A DNA stretch of 21,026 nt. Source: a bacterium (GTDB lineage Archaea; Nanobdellota; Nanobdellia; Pacearchaeales; GW2011-AR1). Positions within the stretch are counted from its first letter, which is position 1; every line of letters begins with the position of its first letter. Under the pieces are notes generated by a model. It ran no database searches, was not told the DNA's origin, and was given only the letters and a program-made list of their open reading frames with translations. The translations under genes and the position numbers were made by a program. This document shows, piece after piece, positions 6,965 through 13,138 of the stretch. The stretch is from the NCBI GenBank assembly GCA_030588935.1, contig JAUUWR010000003.1, positions 1-21,026 of the forward strand, given 5' to 3'.

Positions 6965-7120
6965 ATGGAAGAACAAGAAACAGAAAATAAAGCATGCATT
7001 TTTCCAAAATGTCCAGAATGTAAAAAAGGTTATTTATTGCCTTTTTCATATGAAAAAGATGTTTTTGAAAAATGGAAATGTTCTGAATGCGGTCATACAA
7101 TACGAAAAAAGGAACATTAA
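6965..7120 (+). CDS. 51-aa zinc-ribbon protein
   Basis: Short gene, MEEQETENKACIFPKCPECK... to ...RKKEH. The cysteine pattern C16-x2-C19 and C39-x2-C42 with basic and aromatic residues between (KGYLLPFSYEKDVFEKWKCSECGH) is a classical zinc ribbon; C11 is extra. Such mini zinc ribbons occur widely in archaea, often as nucleic-acid or protein adaptors; no specific role can be given. A TATA box (ATTTATAAAC, about 6934-6943) is 26-27 nt upstream of the ATG, which is strong support for a leaderless gene despite the length. It is followed by intergenic repeats. Confidence 0.82.
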   Translation: MEEQETENKACIFPKCPECKKGYLLPFSYEKDVFEKWKCSECGHTIRKKEH

Positions 7121-7210
7121 TTTAATATATTATCCCGATTCCCTTTCAGCTCTAATTTACAGAATTCCTTAATTTAATTAATAACTAGCATCATATTTAC
7201 ACTCAAAAAA

Positions 7211-7278
7211 TAAGCTTGATTAAGCAAACTCCTCAATAGAACTTGATTAATTGTAAGATTCAAGTTAATAATATTAAG
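7211..7278 (+). repeat. Intergenic hairpin repeat, copy C
   Basis: TAAGCTTGATTAAGCAAACTCCTCAATAGAACTTG, then the tail GTAAGATTCAAGTTAATAAT, nearly identical to the tail of copy H before rps12. AACTTG (7240-7245) pairs with CAAGTT (7261-7266). It lies upstream of, not inside, the likely promoter of the acidic peptide gene (TTTAAAAA at 7336-7343). Confidence 0.68.
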
Positions 7279-7389
7279 TAAATTCATTATGAAGATTTTG
7301 TCACTCAAAACCACAGTAAATCCAAACCCCAAAGGTTTAAAAACCCTCAAAATTTCCTTTTTTTAATTAAATTATTAATTAGTTTAAAA

Positions 7390-7560
7390 ATGGAAGAAAA
7401 CGAAGAACAAACACAAGAAACTACAGAAGAAGCTAAAACACCAGCAGAAGAAGCTGAAGAAGCACCTGCTGAAGAATCTGAAACATCAGCTGAACCTGAA
7501 GCTGAACCAGCTACAGAAACTGAAACACCAGCTGAAGAAACTTCAGAAGATTCTGAATAA
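7390..7560 (+). CDS. Highly acidic low-complexity 56-aa peptide
   Basis: MEENEEQTQETTEEAKTPAE... to ...EETSEDSE: 56 residues made almost only of Glu, Ala, Thr, Pro and Ser, with one Lys and no aromatic or bulky hydrophobic residues. It cannot fold into a compact domain and is probably disordered with a very negative charge. The ATG follows a clear TATA-like GGTTTAAAAACC at about 7334-7345 by about 50 nt, and a T-rich tract follows the stop, so it looks like a real monocistronic gene rather than a chance frame. Acidic tails like this are common as extensions of archaeal ribosomal or membrane proteins; a free-standing one is unusual. Role unknown: chaperone-like, polycation binding or a degraded gene fragment are options. 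Confidence 0.68.
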   Translation: MEENEEQTQETTEEAKTPAEEAEEAPAEESETSAEPEAEPATETETPAEETSEDSE

Positions 7561-7588
7561 TTTTAATTTATTTTATTTTATTTTATTT
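7561..7588 (+). terminator. T-rich tract with ATTTT tandem repeat
   Basis: Directly after the acidic-peptide stop, TTTTAATTT continues into three ATTTT units plus ATTT (7570-7588). Archaeal termination needs T tracts, so this is a plausible terminator; it is also a simple-sequence repeat. Confidence 0.55.
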
Positions 7589-7667
7589 CAAGCTTCTTCT
7601 TTTTCTAAATTTAAATCCAAAAGAAAAGGTATTTTTGTATTTTTAGTTATAATACTATTAATCTTAT

Positions 7668-7790
7668 AAGGATAAACACTCGAAAGAAGAGATGATTAAA
7701 CTCGAAAGAGAAATTTGTGCTCGCTAAATAAATCAATATTAAGCGCTTAATATTTCTAAGATTCCAGTTAATAATATAATATTAAAACAC
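7668..7790 (+). repeat. Intergenic hairpin repeat, copy D (with perfect palindrome)
   Basis: Contains AAGAGATGATTAAACTCGAAAG and the tail CTAAGATTCCAGTTAATAAT (7756-7775). In place of the usual middle it has the perfect 20-bp palindrome AATATTAAGC/GCTTAATATT (7735-7754), and a direct repeat ACTCGAAAGA (7678-7687 and 7700-7709). Confidence 0.6.
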
Positions 7791-7796
7791 AAATAC

Positions 7797-7846
7797 GCTC
7801 ATCAATAGAATTTATTATTTTGCAAGATTCCAGTTAAATATAATAT
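7797..7846 (+). repeat. Intergenic hairpin repeat, copy E
   Basis: GCTCATCAATAGAATTTATT, then GCAAGATTCCAGTTAAATAT: core 3' half and tail only, directly after copy D. It ends about a dozen bases from the 3' end of the minus-strand protease gene, so it is antisense to, or downstream of, that transcript. Confidence 0.65.
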
Positions 7847-7858
7847 AAACCCCAAAAT

Positions 7859-8899
7859 CTAATCAAACTTCAACTCAACAACATTATTCTCTTCATCAAT
7901 TTCCTTAATCAAATTATCAACATCAATTACAATTTCAATATTTTCAGAACTCCAGCTTCTTAATTTAAAATTGGTTACATAAAAATTTGCTCCTGCACCA
8001 AAAGGAATATTATCTAATTCAAAATCTTCCACTTTCTTGCCCTCATCAAAAACACTCAGAATAACATTTTCTGCAGTGATGGTTCCTGAATTTTTAATAC
8101 TAACATTAAAATCAAGGTATCTCCCTTTTTTTATCCCTAAAATTTCTTTAAAATATAAATCAGCCAAGTTTTCCTTAGAATAAAGTTCTTTTAAATCATT
8201 AATTATAGATTCGTCTAATTTTTGCTCGCAAGATTTTAAATAACTGTACATTAAGCTATTTTCATCTTTTGAATGATCAAAACCAAAAACATGCAATAAT
8301 TCATGTAACTCAATATTTGGCCATTCACATTCATAAAATCCATGAGGATTGCCATGCAAAAGAATAATCCCGTTTGTGATTACATTATATCTCCCTGTCT
8401 GAATTATTTCTTTAGCTCCACCTTCACCAGCAATAAAAAAATCTTTATCAGGAGATTTTTTTTCAAGTTCAGAACAACTAACTTCGATATCCGGACTCTC
8501 AAAAATAGAATAAAAATCAATAATACCCACCTTATTTTCAAGCTCTTTAAAAGCTTCAAGCATCCTCTCTTTTTTCTCATCAGAACATTCAGAATCAATT
8601 TTATAAGAAATAGAATTATGATTAAATTTCATATTTGGATAAAATTGCCTGACTTCATAAGAAAAATTACCTGTTTCTAATTTTGGCAGCTCAGTAACTA
8701 TATTAAAATCTTCAGACTCTCCAAAAATACCCAGATAATACAAAAGATAAATTCCAATTAATAAAATAAGAAAAAGAATTAAAAAAACATTTAATAAAAT
8801 TTTGACCAAATAATATTTATCTTGAAAAACTTTCTGAGAAACCTTTTGAGGAACTTTTTGAGGATTTTTTTGAGAGATTTCCTGTACTTTATTTACCAT
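7859..8899 (-). CDS. Membrane-anchored metzincin protease with C-terminal CARDB domain
   Basis: 346-aa zinc metalloprotease, probably acting outside the cell. After a Gln/Lys-rich N-terminus with repeated QKV units (residues 10-26) comes a membrane helix at about 31-56. The catalytic domain carries HELLHVFGFDH (199-209), the metzincin HExxHxxGxxH zinc site with E200 as base, and a Met-turn SLMY (M217). Several Cys residues (such as ...DSECSDE, VSCSELE, FYECEWP, LKSCEQK) could form disulfides. The last ~95 residues (GRYLDFNVSIKNSGTITAENVILSVF ... IEVDEENN-like end) match a CARDB adhesion-type beta domain. ATG 8899 is chosen over an in-frame TTG at 8911 because the upstream start adds nothing conserved. 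All catalytic residues are present. Confidence 0.9.
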   Translation of the reverse strand: MVNKVQEISQKNPQKVPQKVSQKVFQDKYYLVKILLNVFLILFLILLIGIYLLYYLGIFGESEDFNIVTELPKLETGNFSYEVRQFYPNMKFNHNSISYKIDSECSDEKKERMLEAFKELENKVGIIDFYSIFESPDIEVSCSELEKKSPDKDFFIAGEGGAKEIIQTGRYNVITNGIILLHGNPHGFYECEWPNIELHELLHVFGFDHSKDENSLMYSYLKSCEQKLDESIINDLKELYSKENLADLYFKEILGIKKGRYLDFNVSIKNSGTITAENVILSVFDEGKKVEDFELDNIPFGAGANFYVTNFKLRSWSSENIEIVIDVDNLIKEIDEENNVVELKFD

Positions 8900-8968
8900 T
8901 TTTATAAACAAGCTAATCAGCTTATTTAAATTTTAGTAATTTTATTTATTCTAATATCTTAAGAAATG

Positions 8969-9030
8969 TTAAGGTGGAAAGATAAAAAGCTTAAGCACCT
9001 CATCAACACATCTTAAAAATTTAACAAATA
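8969..9030 (+). repeat. Intergenic hairpin repeat, copy F
   Basis: AGGTG (8972-8976) pairs with CACCT (8996-9000) around AAAAAGCTTAAG; CTCATCAACA follows, as in other copies, but the tail is degenerate. The stem bases differ from other copies while pairing is kept. It is followed by hairpin L4 and then tRNA-Asp. Confidence 0.55.
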
Positions 9031-9040
9031 TTAAATAAAA

Positions 9041-9074
9041 GAAAAATTTGGCTGCCAAAGGCGACAAATTTTTC
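9041..9074. repeat. Conserved-loop hairpin L4
   Basis: Perfect 10-bp stem GAAAAATTTG / CAAATTTTTC around GCTGCCAAAGGCGA, where GCC-AAA-GGC forms an inner stem. On the minus strand the loop reads TCGCCTTTGGCAGC, matching the L5 loop TCGTCTTTGACAGC at 12 of 14 positions with both changes compensatory. Confidence 0.75.
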
Positions 9075-9134
9075 AAGACAAGAATAAAATATTAATAATA
9101 AGTTTTTTAAAGCATAAAAATCTAAAATAATCAT

Positions 9135-9205
9135 GCCCGTATAGTGTAGTGGAAACATAGGACCCTGTCGCGGTCCAGCCCCGAGTTCGATTCTCGGTAC
9201 GGGCG
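9135..9205 (+). tRNA. tRNA-Asp (anticodon GTC)
   Basis: Complete cloverleaf without intron. Acceptor GCCCGTA (9135-9141) pairs with TACGGGC (9198-9204), discriminator G9205. Anticodon arm GGACC-CTGTCGC-GGTCC gives anticodon GTC; T arm CCGAG-TTCGATT-CTCGG. A TATA-like TTTTTTAAAGC at about 9101-9111 is about 26-28 nt upstream. CCA is not encoded. Confidence 0.96.
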
Positions 9206-9316
9206 CTTAAACTCTCAATTCGGGCGTTGAACTTTTCTCACCCCAATCCAAAAAGAGAAGAAGAGTTCTGAGCAAAAAAGAAAAAAGTTTAAATAAGCAA
9301 TAAAATTAATAATTTT

Positions 9317-9787
9317 ATGAAAAATAAAAAAGCAGTGAGTCAAATTATCTCAGTAGTTTTCCTCATCTTTATTATTATTGTTCTTGCAGGTATTATTTTA
9401 AGTTTTAGTAAAGGTTTTATTAAAAAACAAAGGGAAAGGGCTGGAGGATTTCCATTTTATTATGGTGCACAGCTTCATGTTTTAACAGGATCAGCAATCT
9501 CAGAGCCGATGAAACCTTTAGAAAACTTGCAATTAGCAGTTAGGAGATTAGATAATCAAGAAAATGTTACCGGGGTTAGATTTATTTTTGAAGATAATCT
9601 TGGAAACACTTATTCTTATGATGTTTATGAAAATCTCCCAAACAATGCAGGCATAGCTGAGGTTTATGAAATAAATGCTGAAGATTCTGGAATAGATGAT
9701 TTTTCAACTATTCAAAAAGTCTCTGTTAGATTTTTATATGGCAATAAAAAAGCAACAGGAATCTTAGATGAGGCAGAAATAAAATAA
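9317..9787 (+). CDS. Type IV pilin-like (archaellin-type) secreted subunit
   Basis: 156-aa protein starting MKNKKAVSQIISVVFLIFII, i.e. a short basic leader ending near KKA, a V-S-Q-I start to the mature chain and a hydrophobic helix to about residue 29. This is the class III signal peptide / archaeal type IV pilin N-terminal layout, processed by a PibD-like prepilin peptidase; the helix would polymerise into a filament or remain as an anchor. The C-terminal ~110 residues (VTGVRFIFEDNLGNTYSYDVYENLPNNAG..., KVSVRFLYGNKKATGILDEAEIK) form a beta-rich head. A TATA-like TTTAAATA at 9289-9296 is 25 nt before the ATG. The gene is alone, not in a visible pilus operon. The pilin class is well supported; the filament type is not known. 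Confidence 0.85.
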   Translation: MKNKKAVSQIISVVFLIFIIIVLAGIILSFSKGFIKKQRERAGGFPFYYGAQLHVLTGSAISEPMKPLENLQLAVRRLDNQENVTGVRFIFEDNLGNTYSYDVYENLPNNAGIAEVYEINAEDSGIDDFSTIQKVSVRFLYGNKKATGILDEAEIK

Positions 9788-9806
9788 GTTCTCCTCGGAA
9801 ACCATA

Positions 9807-9818
9807 ATATTTATAAAC
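9807..9818 (+). promoter_or_regulatory. Candidate TATA box for the nusA-like gene
   Basis: ATATTTATAAAC is a strong archaeal TATA box. If used, the transcript would have a leader of about 210 nt containing hairpin L5 and repeat copy G. A second candidate (TTTTTATAAAAG) lies at 9834-9845. Confidence 0.45.
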
Positions 9819-9867
9819 AGATTATTCAATAGATTTTTATAAAAGAGTTTATTTAATATTCATTTAT

Positions 9868-9901
9868 GAAAAATTGGTCGTCTTTGACAGCCCAATTTTT
9901 C
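9868..9901. repeat. Conserved-loop hairpin L5
   Basis: Perfect 10-bp stem GAAAAATTGG / CCAATTTTTC around TCGTCTTTGACAGC, with inner stem GTC-TTT-GAC. Its loop is the inverse of the L4 loop with two paired changes. It lies between the pilin-like gene and repeat copy G. Confidence 0.75.
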
Positions 9902-9920
9902 TATTCAACCTATAATGCCA

Positions 9921-10045
9921 AAAATTATCAAGCTTGGAAGATAAGTTGATTAAGTTCAAAAGATAACTCATTAAAAGCTACAAATGATTTATTAAAAAAT
10001 CGGATTAAGTATTCCAAAAAATAATATTAAGATTCCAATAAAAAA
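9921..10045 (+). repeat. Intergenic hairpin repeat, copy G (leader of the nusA-like gene)
   Basis: ATCAAGCTTGGAAGATAAGTTGATTAAG matches the 5' arm of copies H and C; AACTCATTAAAAG matches the core; AATATTAAGATTCCAAT (10022-10038) is the tail. It ends some 15 nt before the ATG at 10054. The middle is longer and more diverged than in other copies. Confidence 0.58.
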
Positions 10046-10053
10046 TTATAAAA

Positions 10054-10473
10054 ATGGTCAAAATATTAAACATGCAATTCATGAGATATGCAAACTTATT
10101 TAGCAGAGTGACAAGAATAAGAACTAATCATTGTTTTGAATATAATAATGCAATTGTTTTTGCAGTTCCTAGAACCATGGTTTCAAGAGCACTTGGTCCT
10201 AACAACCAAAATCTTAGACAATTAAATCAGGTGCTTGGCAGGAAAGTCAAAATTGTAGCTATTCCCCACGGAAGAGAAGATATTGAAAATTTTGTTTCTG
10301 TGATTACTTATCCTGTTAAATTTAAAGCTATTGAAATAAAAGATGATAATGCTGTGATAAATGCAGGACATCAGAGCAAAGCTATTTTAATCGGCAGGGG
10401 AAAATGCAGATTAAATGAAATGAGAAATGTTTTAGGGCAGTATTTTGGGGTTAAAAGGGTTATAGTGCGGTAG
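10054..10473 (+). CDS. nusA: Archaeal NusA-like transcription factor (two KH domains)
   Basis: 139-aa archaeal NusA homologue, made only of the two KH RNA-binding domains without the RNA-polymerase-binding and S1 parts of bacterial NusA; thought to act in transcription elongation or termination. Visible KH features are the GPNNQNLRQLNQVLGRKVKIV stretch (residues about 49-69) and the second domain's GHQSKAILIGRGKCRLNEMRNVLGQYFGVKRVIV, with a GxxG-like IGRGK loop. Length and order upstream of rps12 are exactly those of the archaeal RNA polymerase/str cluster. rpl30e, which usually precedes nusA, is missing; a pilin-like gene is there instead. The start at 10054 follows repeat copy G closely. 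No SD sequence is evident. Confidence 0.94.
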   Translation: MVKILNMQFMRYANLFSRVTRIRTNHCFEYNNAIVFAVPRTMVSRALGPNNQNLRQLNQVLGRKVKIVAIPHGREDIENFVSVITYPVKFKAIEIKDDNAVINAGHQSKAILIGRGKCRLNEMRNVLGQYFGVKRVIVR

Positions 10474-10486
10474 TTCTACAAGAAAC

Positions 10487-10496
10487 CTTTTTAAAC
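10487..10496 (+). promoter_or_regulatory. Candidate TATA box for rps12
   Basis: CTTTTTAAAC lies about 155 nt before the rps12 ATG, which would give a leader of roughly 130 nt that contains the whole of repeat copy H. Confidence 0.5.
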
Positions 10497-10529
10497 TAAT
10501 TTTTATATGCTTAATTATATCAATAGCTT

Positions 10530-10628
10530 TACAAGAATATAAGCTTGGGAGATGAGGAGCTTAAGCAAACAATAAGGAACATAAGCAAACTCATCTGCAT
10601 AACTTAATATTTTGTAAGATTCAAGTTA
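10530..10628 (+). repeat. Intergenic hairpin repeat, copy H (leader of rps12)
   Basis: The best-preserved copy. The 5' arm TTACAAGAATATAAGCTTGG plus AGATGAG (10550-10556) pairs imperfectly with CTCATCT (10590-10596) plus GCATAACTTAATATTTTGTA. The tail GTAAGATTCAAGTTAA ends about 20 nt before the rps12 ATG. The loop holds a TAAGCAAAC duplication (10562-10570 and 10582-10590). Confidence 0.72.
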
Positions 10629-10648
10629 AAAAAATAATATAATACAAA

Positions 10649-11071
10649 ATGGGCTTAAAAAACGCAACAAAATTAATGAAGAATCGAAAAAAATTTAGAT
10701 GGAAAGATAAAAAATATAAAGCTAGGACTCTGAACCTATTTGCAAAATCAGATCCTCTTGGGGGCAAAAATCAGGCAAAAGGGATTGTTATAGAAAAAGT
10801 TCAAAAAGAAGCAAAACAGCCAAACTCAGCAATGAGGAAATGCTGCAAAGTTCAGTTAATTAAAAACAGCAGGGTTGTGACTGCCTTTATTCCTGGAAAT
10901 GCCGCTCAGAAATTTATTGACGAGCATGACGAAGTTGTTATTGAAAGAATCGGAGGAAAGCAGGGAAGAAGCAAAGGAGATATTCCTGGAGTCAGATGGC
11001 AAGTTATTAAAGTAAATGATCAGCCTCTTGCAAGATTATGGATGGGCAAGATTGAGAAAGGAAGGAGATAG
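10649..11071 (+). CDS. rps12: Small ribosomal subunit protein uS12
   Basis: 140-aa archaeal uS12, part of the ribosomal decoding centre. Conserved sections include KGIVIEKVQKEAKQPNSAMRKCCKVQLIKN (with the PNSA loop near the A site), TAFIPGNAAQKFIDEHDEVVIERIGG and GRSKGDIPGVRWQVIKVN. The length and the extended N-terminus match the archaeal/eukaryotic type. The start follows repeat copy H. The stop (TAG, 11069-11071) is followed after one base by the ATG of an unknown gene, so rps12 is not directly followed by rps7 as it is in most archaea and bacteria. The 3' end also holds the SD of that next gene (GGAAGGAGAT). Confidence 0.98.
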   Translation: MGLKNATKLMKNRKKFRWKDKKYKARTLNLFAKSDPLGGKNQAKGIVIEKVQKEAKQPNSAMRKCCKVQLIKNSRVVTAFIPGNAAQKFIDEHDEVVIERIGGKQGRSKGDIPGVRWQVIKVNDQPLARLWMGKIEKGRR

Positions 11072-11072
11072 G

Positions 11073-11375
11073 ATGGTAAATGAATATGATGCAAATAAAA
11101 CAGGAAATAATAAAAGAACATTAAAACAACTAAATGCTGAACATACAAAGAATATTTTAAGATTAAGAACAAAAGGAGCAGAATATGTCTTAAGTGGAAT
11201 AAATGGGGGGGAAATTTGTGGAGCAAGATTAATAAACTATAGTAAAAATTTTATTAAATATTTCAAAAAAAGAACCAAGAGAACAATTGGGTTATCAGAT
11301 AGAAATACAAAATATAGATTAGAGGTAAGAGTCTTAAGTGATAAAACACAATTAGTTGTAATAAGAAATAAATAA
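11073..11375 (+). CDS. Unknown basic 100-aa protein inserted after rps12
   Basis: Not recognised. It is a basic, soluble protein (MVNEYDANKTGNNKRTLKQL...) with a C-terminal half rich in Lys/Arg (NFIKYFKKRTKRTIGLSDRNTKYRLEVRVLSDKTQLVVIRNK), consistent with RNA or ribosome contact, though this is only a guess from charge. The ATG at 11073 follows the rps12 stop by one base and has a strong SD (GGAGGA-like GGAAGGAGA, 11060-11068) inside the rps12 end, so it is translated from the ribosomal-protein mRNA. A longer frame reaching back to 11016 would overlap rps12 and is rejected. The next gene starts one base after its stop. Confidence 0.85.
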   Translation: MVNEYDANKTGNNKRTLKQLNAEHTKNILRLRTKGAEYVLSGINGGEICGARLINYSKNFIKYFKKRTKRTIGLSDRNTKYRLEVRVLSDKTQLVVIRNK

Positions 11376-11376
11376 A

Positions 11377-11664
11377 ATGGCAGAAAATTTACAAGAACAA
11401 ATAAGAGAATCAAAAAAAGTATTTGAAGAAAACAAAGAATTTTATTCTAATAACCATTGTCCGTTTCTTAATCATTTTGAGAAGCATGAAACTTCTATCA
11501 TTCTTGATGAACAAACTTTTATTGATTTATTAAACGAGGGTGCAACAGAATTAGAATTTAAAGGAACTGCTACTTATGGAGGAGCAGAACATTATGAATA
11601 TCGTGCATTATATCATGGGAAAAAAATTGCACTAGTTACAGAAAATCCAATTAACGAAATTTGA
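11377..11664 (+). CDS. Unknown 95-aa protein, second insert gene
   Basis: Not recognised. Acidic, soluble protein (MAENLQEQIRESKKVFEENKEFY...) with an N-terminal helix, then a segment with single Cys and His residues (NNHCPFLNHFEKHETS) and a beta-rich second half (TELEFKGTATYGGAEHYEYRALYHGKKIALVTEN). It contains no membrane segment or known catalytic motif. It is separated from its upstream neighbour by one base and from the downstream gene by two, so the three insert genes behave as one translational block within the uS12-uS7 mRNA. Its opposite charge to the basic first protein could suit a pair that binds, like a toxin-antitoxin or chaperone pair; this is inference only. Confidence 0.82.
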   Translation: MAENLQEQIRESKKVFEENKEFYSNNHCPFLNHFEKHETSIILDEQTFIDLLNEGATELEFKGTATYGGAEHYEYRALYHGKKIALVTENPINEI

Positions 11665-11666
11665 AA

Positions 11667-11939
11667 ATGTCAAAAACAATTCAGCATAAGAGTATAGCAG
11701 AAACTACTCTCGATGGGGAAGGGGAATTTAGTAATTTAATTTATGTAAATAATTTAAAGGATGGAACTTACTTAGTTTATGAAACTCAAAGGGTTTTTGG
11801 ATGGGGAGGAGGAGTATCAAGAATGATACGATTAAACTCTAAAGATGGTAAAGAATTATGTAGTGCTCATATCCCTTACAGTAGTGGAGAAAGGGAAGAA
11901 AGCATAATTAGAACATTAAATAATTGGTACTTAAGTTAA
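11667..11939 (+). CDS. Unknown 90-aa protein, third insert gene
   Basis: Not recognised. MSKTIQHKSIAETTLDGEGE... is followed by a beta-rich body (FSNLIYVNNLKDGTYLVYETQRVF), a GWGGGVSRMIRL glycine segment and a final helix (REESIIRTLNNWYLS). It has a resemblance in layout to the preceding protein (small, beta-rich, with an aromatic/His patch), so the two may be distant paralogues. ATG 11667 is chosen over an in-frame TTG at 11661, which would overlap the previous stop. The rps7 ATG comes one base after its stop, so this gene and rps7 are translationally coupled. Confidence 0.82.
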   Translation: MSKTIQHKSIAETTLDGEGEFSNLIYVNNLKDGTYLVYETQRVFGWGGGVSRMIRLNSKDGKELCSAHIPYSSGEREESIIRTLNNWYLS

Positions 11940-11940
11940 A

Positions 11941-12582
11941 ATGCCACAAACACAATTCGAAGAACTTGAAAAAACCAAAAAACCTCAAAACCAGTTTAAA
12001 CTCTTTGACATATATGATGTTTCTGATGTGAAGGTTGAAGACCCTGGGATGAGAAGATATATTAATCTTGACCCAAGATTAATGGTGAAAAGTCATGGAA
12101 GAATTAGAGAAAAATTTGGCAAAGGAAAAACTAATTTAATTGAAATATTTGCAAATTTAATTGCTGTTCCCGGGCATAGAGGAAAAAAACATAAGATTCA
12201 GACAAGCTGGAAAACAGGAAAATATTCCCAAAATATGAAAATAGTTTTAAAATGCTTAAAAATCATCCAGGAAAAAACAAAACAAAATCCAATCCAGGTT
12301 CTTGTAACTGCAATTGAAAACGCCGCCCCAAGAGATGGAGTCACAGTTATCGAATATGGCGGGGCAAGATACCCCCAGGCAGTTGATATTTCTCCATTAA
12401 GAAGAATCACAATGACTTTAAGGCATATTGTTCAGGGAAGTTATGACAAGTCATTCAACAAAAAAACTAAAATCGAACAAGCTTTAGCAAATGAAATTAT
12501 CAAGGCATACAACAATGAAGCAGATGGTTATTCTATTGCAAAGAAAAAAGATTCTGAAAGGCAGGCGGATAGTGCTCGTTAG
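11941..12582 (+). CDS. rps7: Small ribosomal subunit protein uS7
   Basis: 213-aa archaeal uS7, which nucleates assembly of the 30S head and contacts the E site. Clear family sections: IEIFANLIAVPGHRGKKHKIQTSWKTGKYSQNMKIVLKCLKII, NPIQVLVTAIENAAPRDGVTVIEYGGARYPQAVDISPLRRI and a C-terminal ALANEIIKAYNNEADGYSIAKKKDSERQADSAR. The archaeal N-terminal extension (residues 1-60) is present. The start lies one base after the inserted gene block. The stop at 12582 is only 4 bases from the 3' end of the convergent NYN gene, leaving no room for a separate terminator. Confidence 0.98.
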   Translation: MPQTQFEELEKTKKPQNQFKLFDIYDVSDVKVEDPGMRRYINLDPRLMVKSHGRIREKFGKGKTNLIEIFANLIAVPGHRGKKHKIQTSWKTGKYSQNMKIVLKCLKIIQEKTKQNPIQVLVTAIENAAPRDGVTVIEYGGARYPQAVDISPLRRITMTLRHIVQGSYDKSFNKKTKIEQALANEIIKAYNNEADGYSIAKKKDSERQADSAR

Positions 12583-12586
12583 ACTT

Positions 12587-13126
12587 TTATTCTTTTAAAC
12601 AATTATTCATTATATCTTCTTTTGTTAATATTAAATATCTAAACTTCCCTTCTTTTAATTCGCTTGCGTGTCCTGTTTTAACACAGCAAGAGATGGCTTC
12701 AAATCCAGAATCTTTAATAATTTGCATTGCAGTAATAAAATCTGCATCTCCAGAGATTAATATACAAACCTGACATTCGTTATCTACAAGAGTTTTCCGA
12801 ATCATATCTGAAGCAATTAAAACATCTATCCCTTTTTCTATTTTTATATTTAATTTTTTTATCTTCTTGAGTTTTCTTGTTTTAACAACAACTCCTTCCT
12901 TTTCAAGATTTTCTAAAAACTCTATATGTTTATAATAAACCTCCTTATTATCTGTTATATCTGGAATAGAATTATAATATCTTATTTCTTTTAGTTCTAA
13001 ATTAAAATAATCACAAATAAAATTTGCGAGTTTCTTAAAATCAATTTTTCCTGGTTTTTCAATAATAGATTTAACATTGTGATACCAATTGCTTCCGTCT
13101 ACAAAAATTATTGCACTTCTTTTCAT
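12587..13126 (-). CDS. NYN-domain (LabA/DUF88-like) ribonuclease
   Basis: 179-aa PIN-like nuclease of the NYN family. The acidic metal-binding residues are in place: D10 in FVDGSNWYHN, D101 and D107 in KGIDVLIASDMI, and D127/D129 in LISGDADFI. Family members cut RNA or act in RNA silencing and quality control; the substrate here is unknown. It is encoded against the str cluster, between rps7 and EF-2, with its 3' end 4 nt from the rps7 stop. A minus-strand TATA box (about 13195-13205) predicts a transcript start near 13174, so the whole ~45-nt leader is dominated by a GC-rich hairpin (13139-13166), a possible target for autoregulation. Confidence 0.9.
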   Translation of the reverse strand: MKRSAIIFVDGSNWYHNVKSIIEKPGKIDFKKLANFICDYFNLELKEIRYYNSIPDITDNKEVYYKHIEFLENLEKEGVVVKTRKLKKIKKLNIKIEKGIDVLIASDMIRKTLVDNECQVCILISGDADFITAMQIIKDSGFEAISCCVKTGHASELKEGKFRYLILTKEDIMNNCLKE

Positions 13127-13138
13127 AAAATAAATAGG

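Noticed and set aside
8342..8680. Plus-strand open frame of 112 codons inside the metzincin gene
   Set aside because: Antisense to a gene with intact catalytic motifs and without any family signal of its own.
9198..9235. CGGGCG-TTAAAC-like repeat just after tRNA-Asp, considered as an attachment site
   Set aside because: The second copy matches only about 10 bases, and no integrase or long insert follows.
10553..10576. Short frame in the rps12 leader (MRSLSKQ) with a similar GTG frame in the EF-2 leader (RSLSYSSE)
   Set aside because: The likeness comes from the shared repeat core; other copies have no start codon or have early stops, so a conserved leader peptide is not supported.
10530..10628. 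Idea that the hairpin repeats are C/D box guide RNAs
   Set aside because: GATGAG/CTCATC resembles box C in part, but no proper RUGAUGA plus CUGA boxes at the right spacing are present in any copy.
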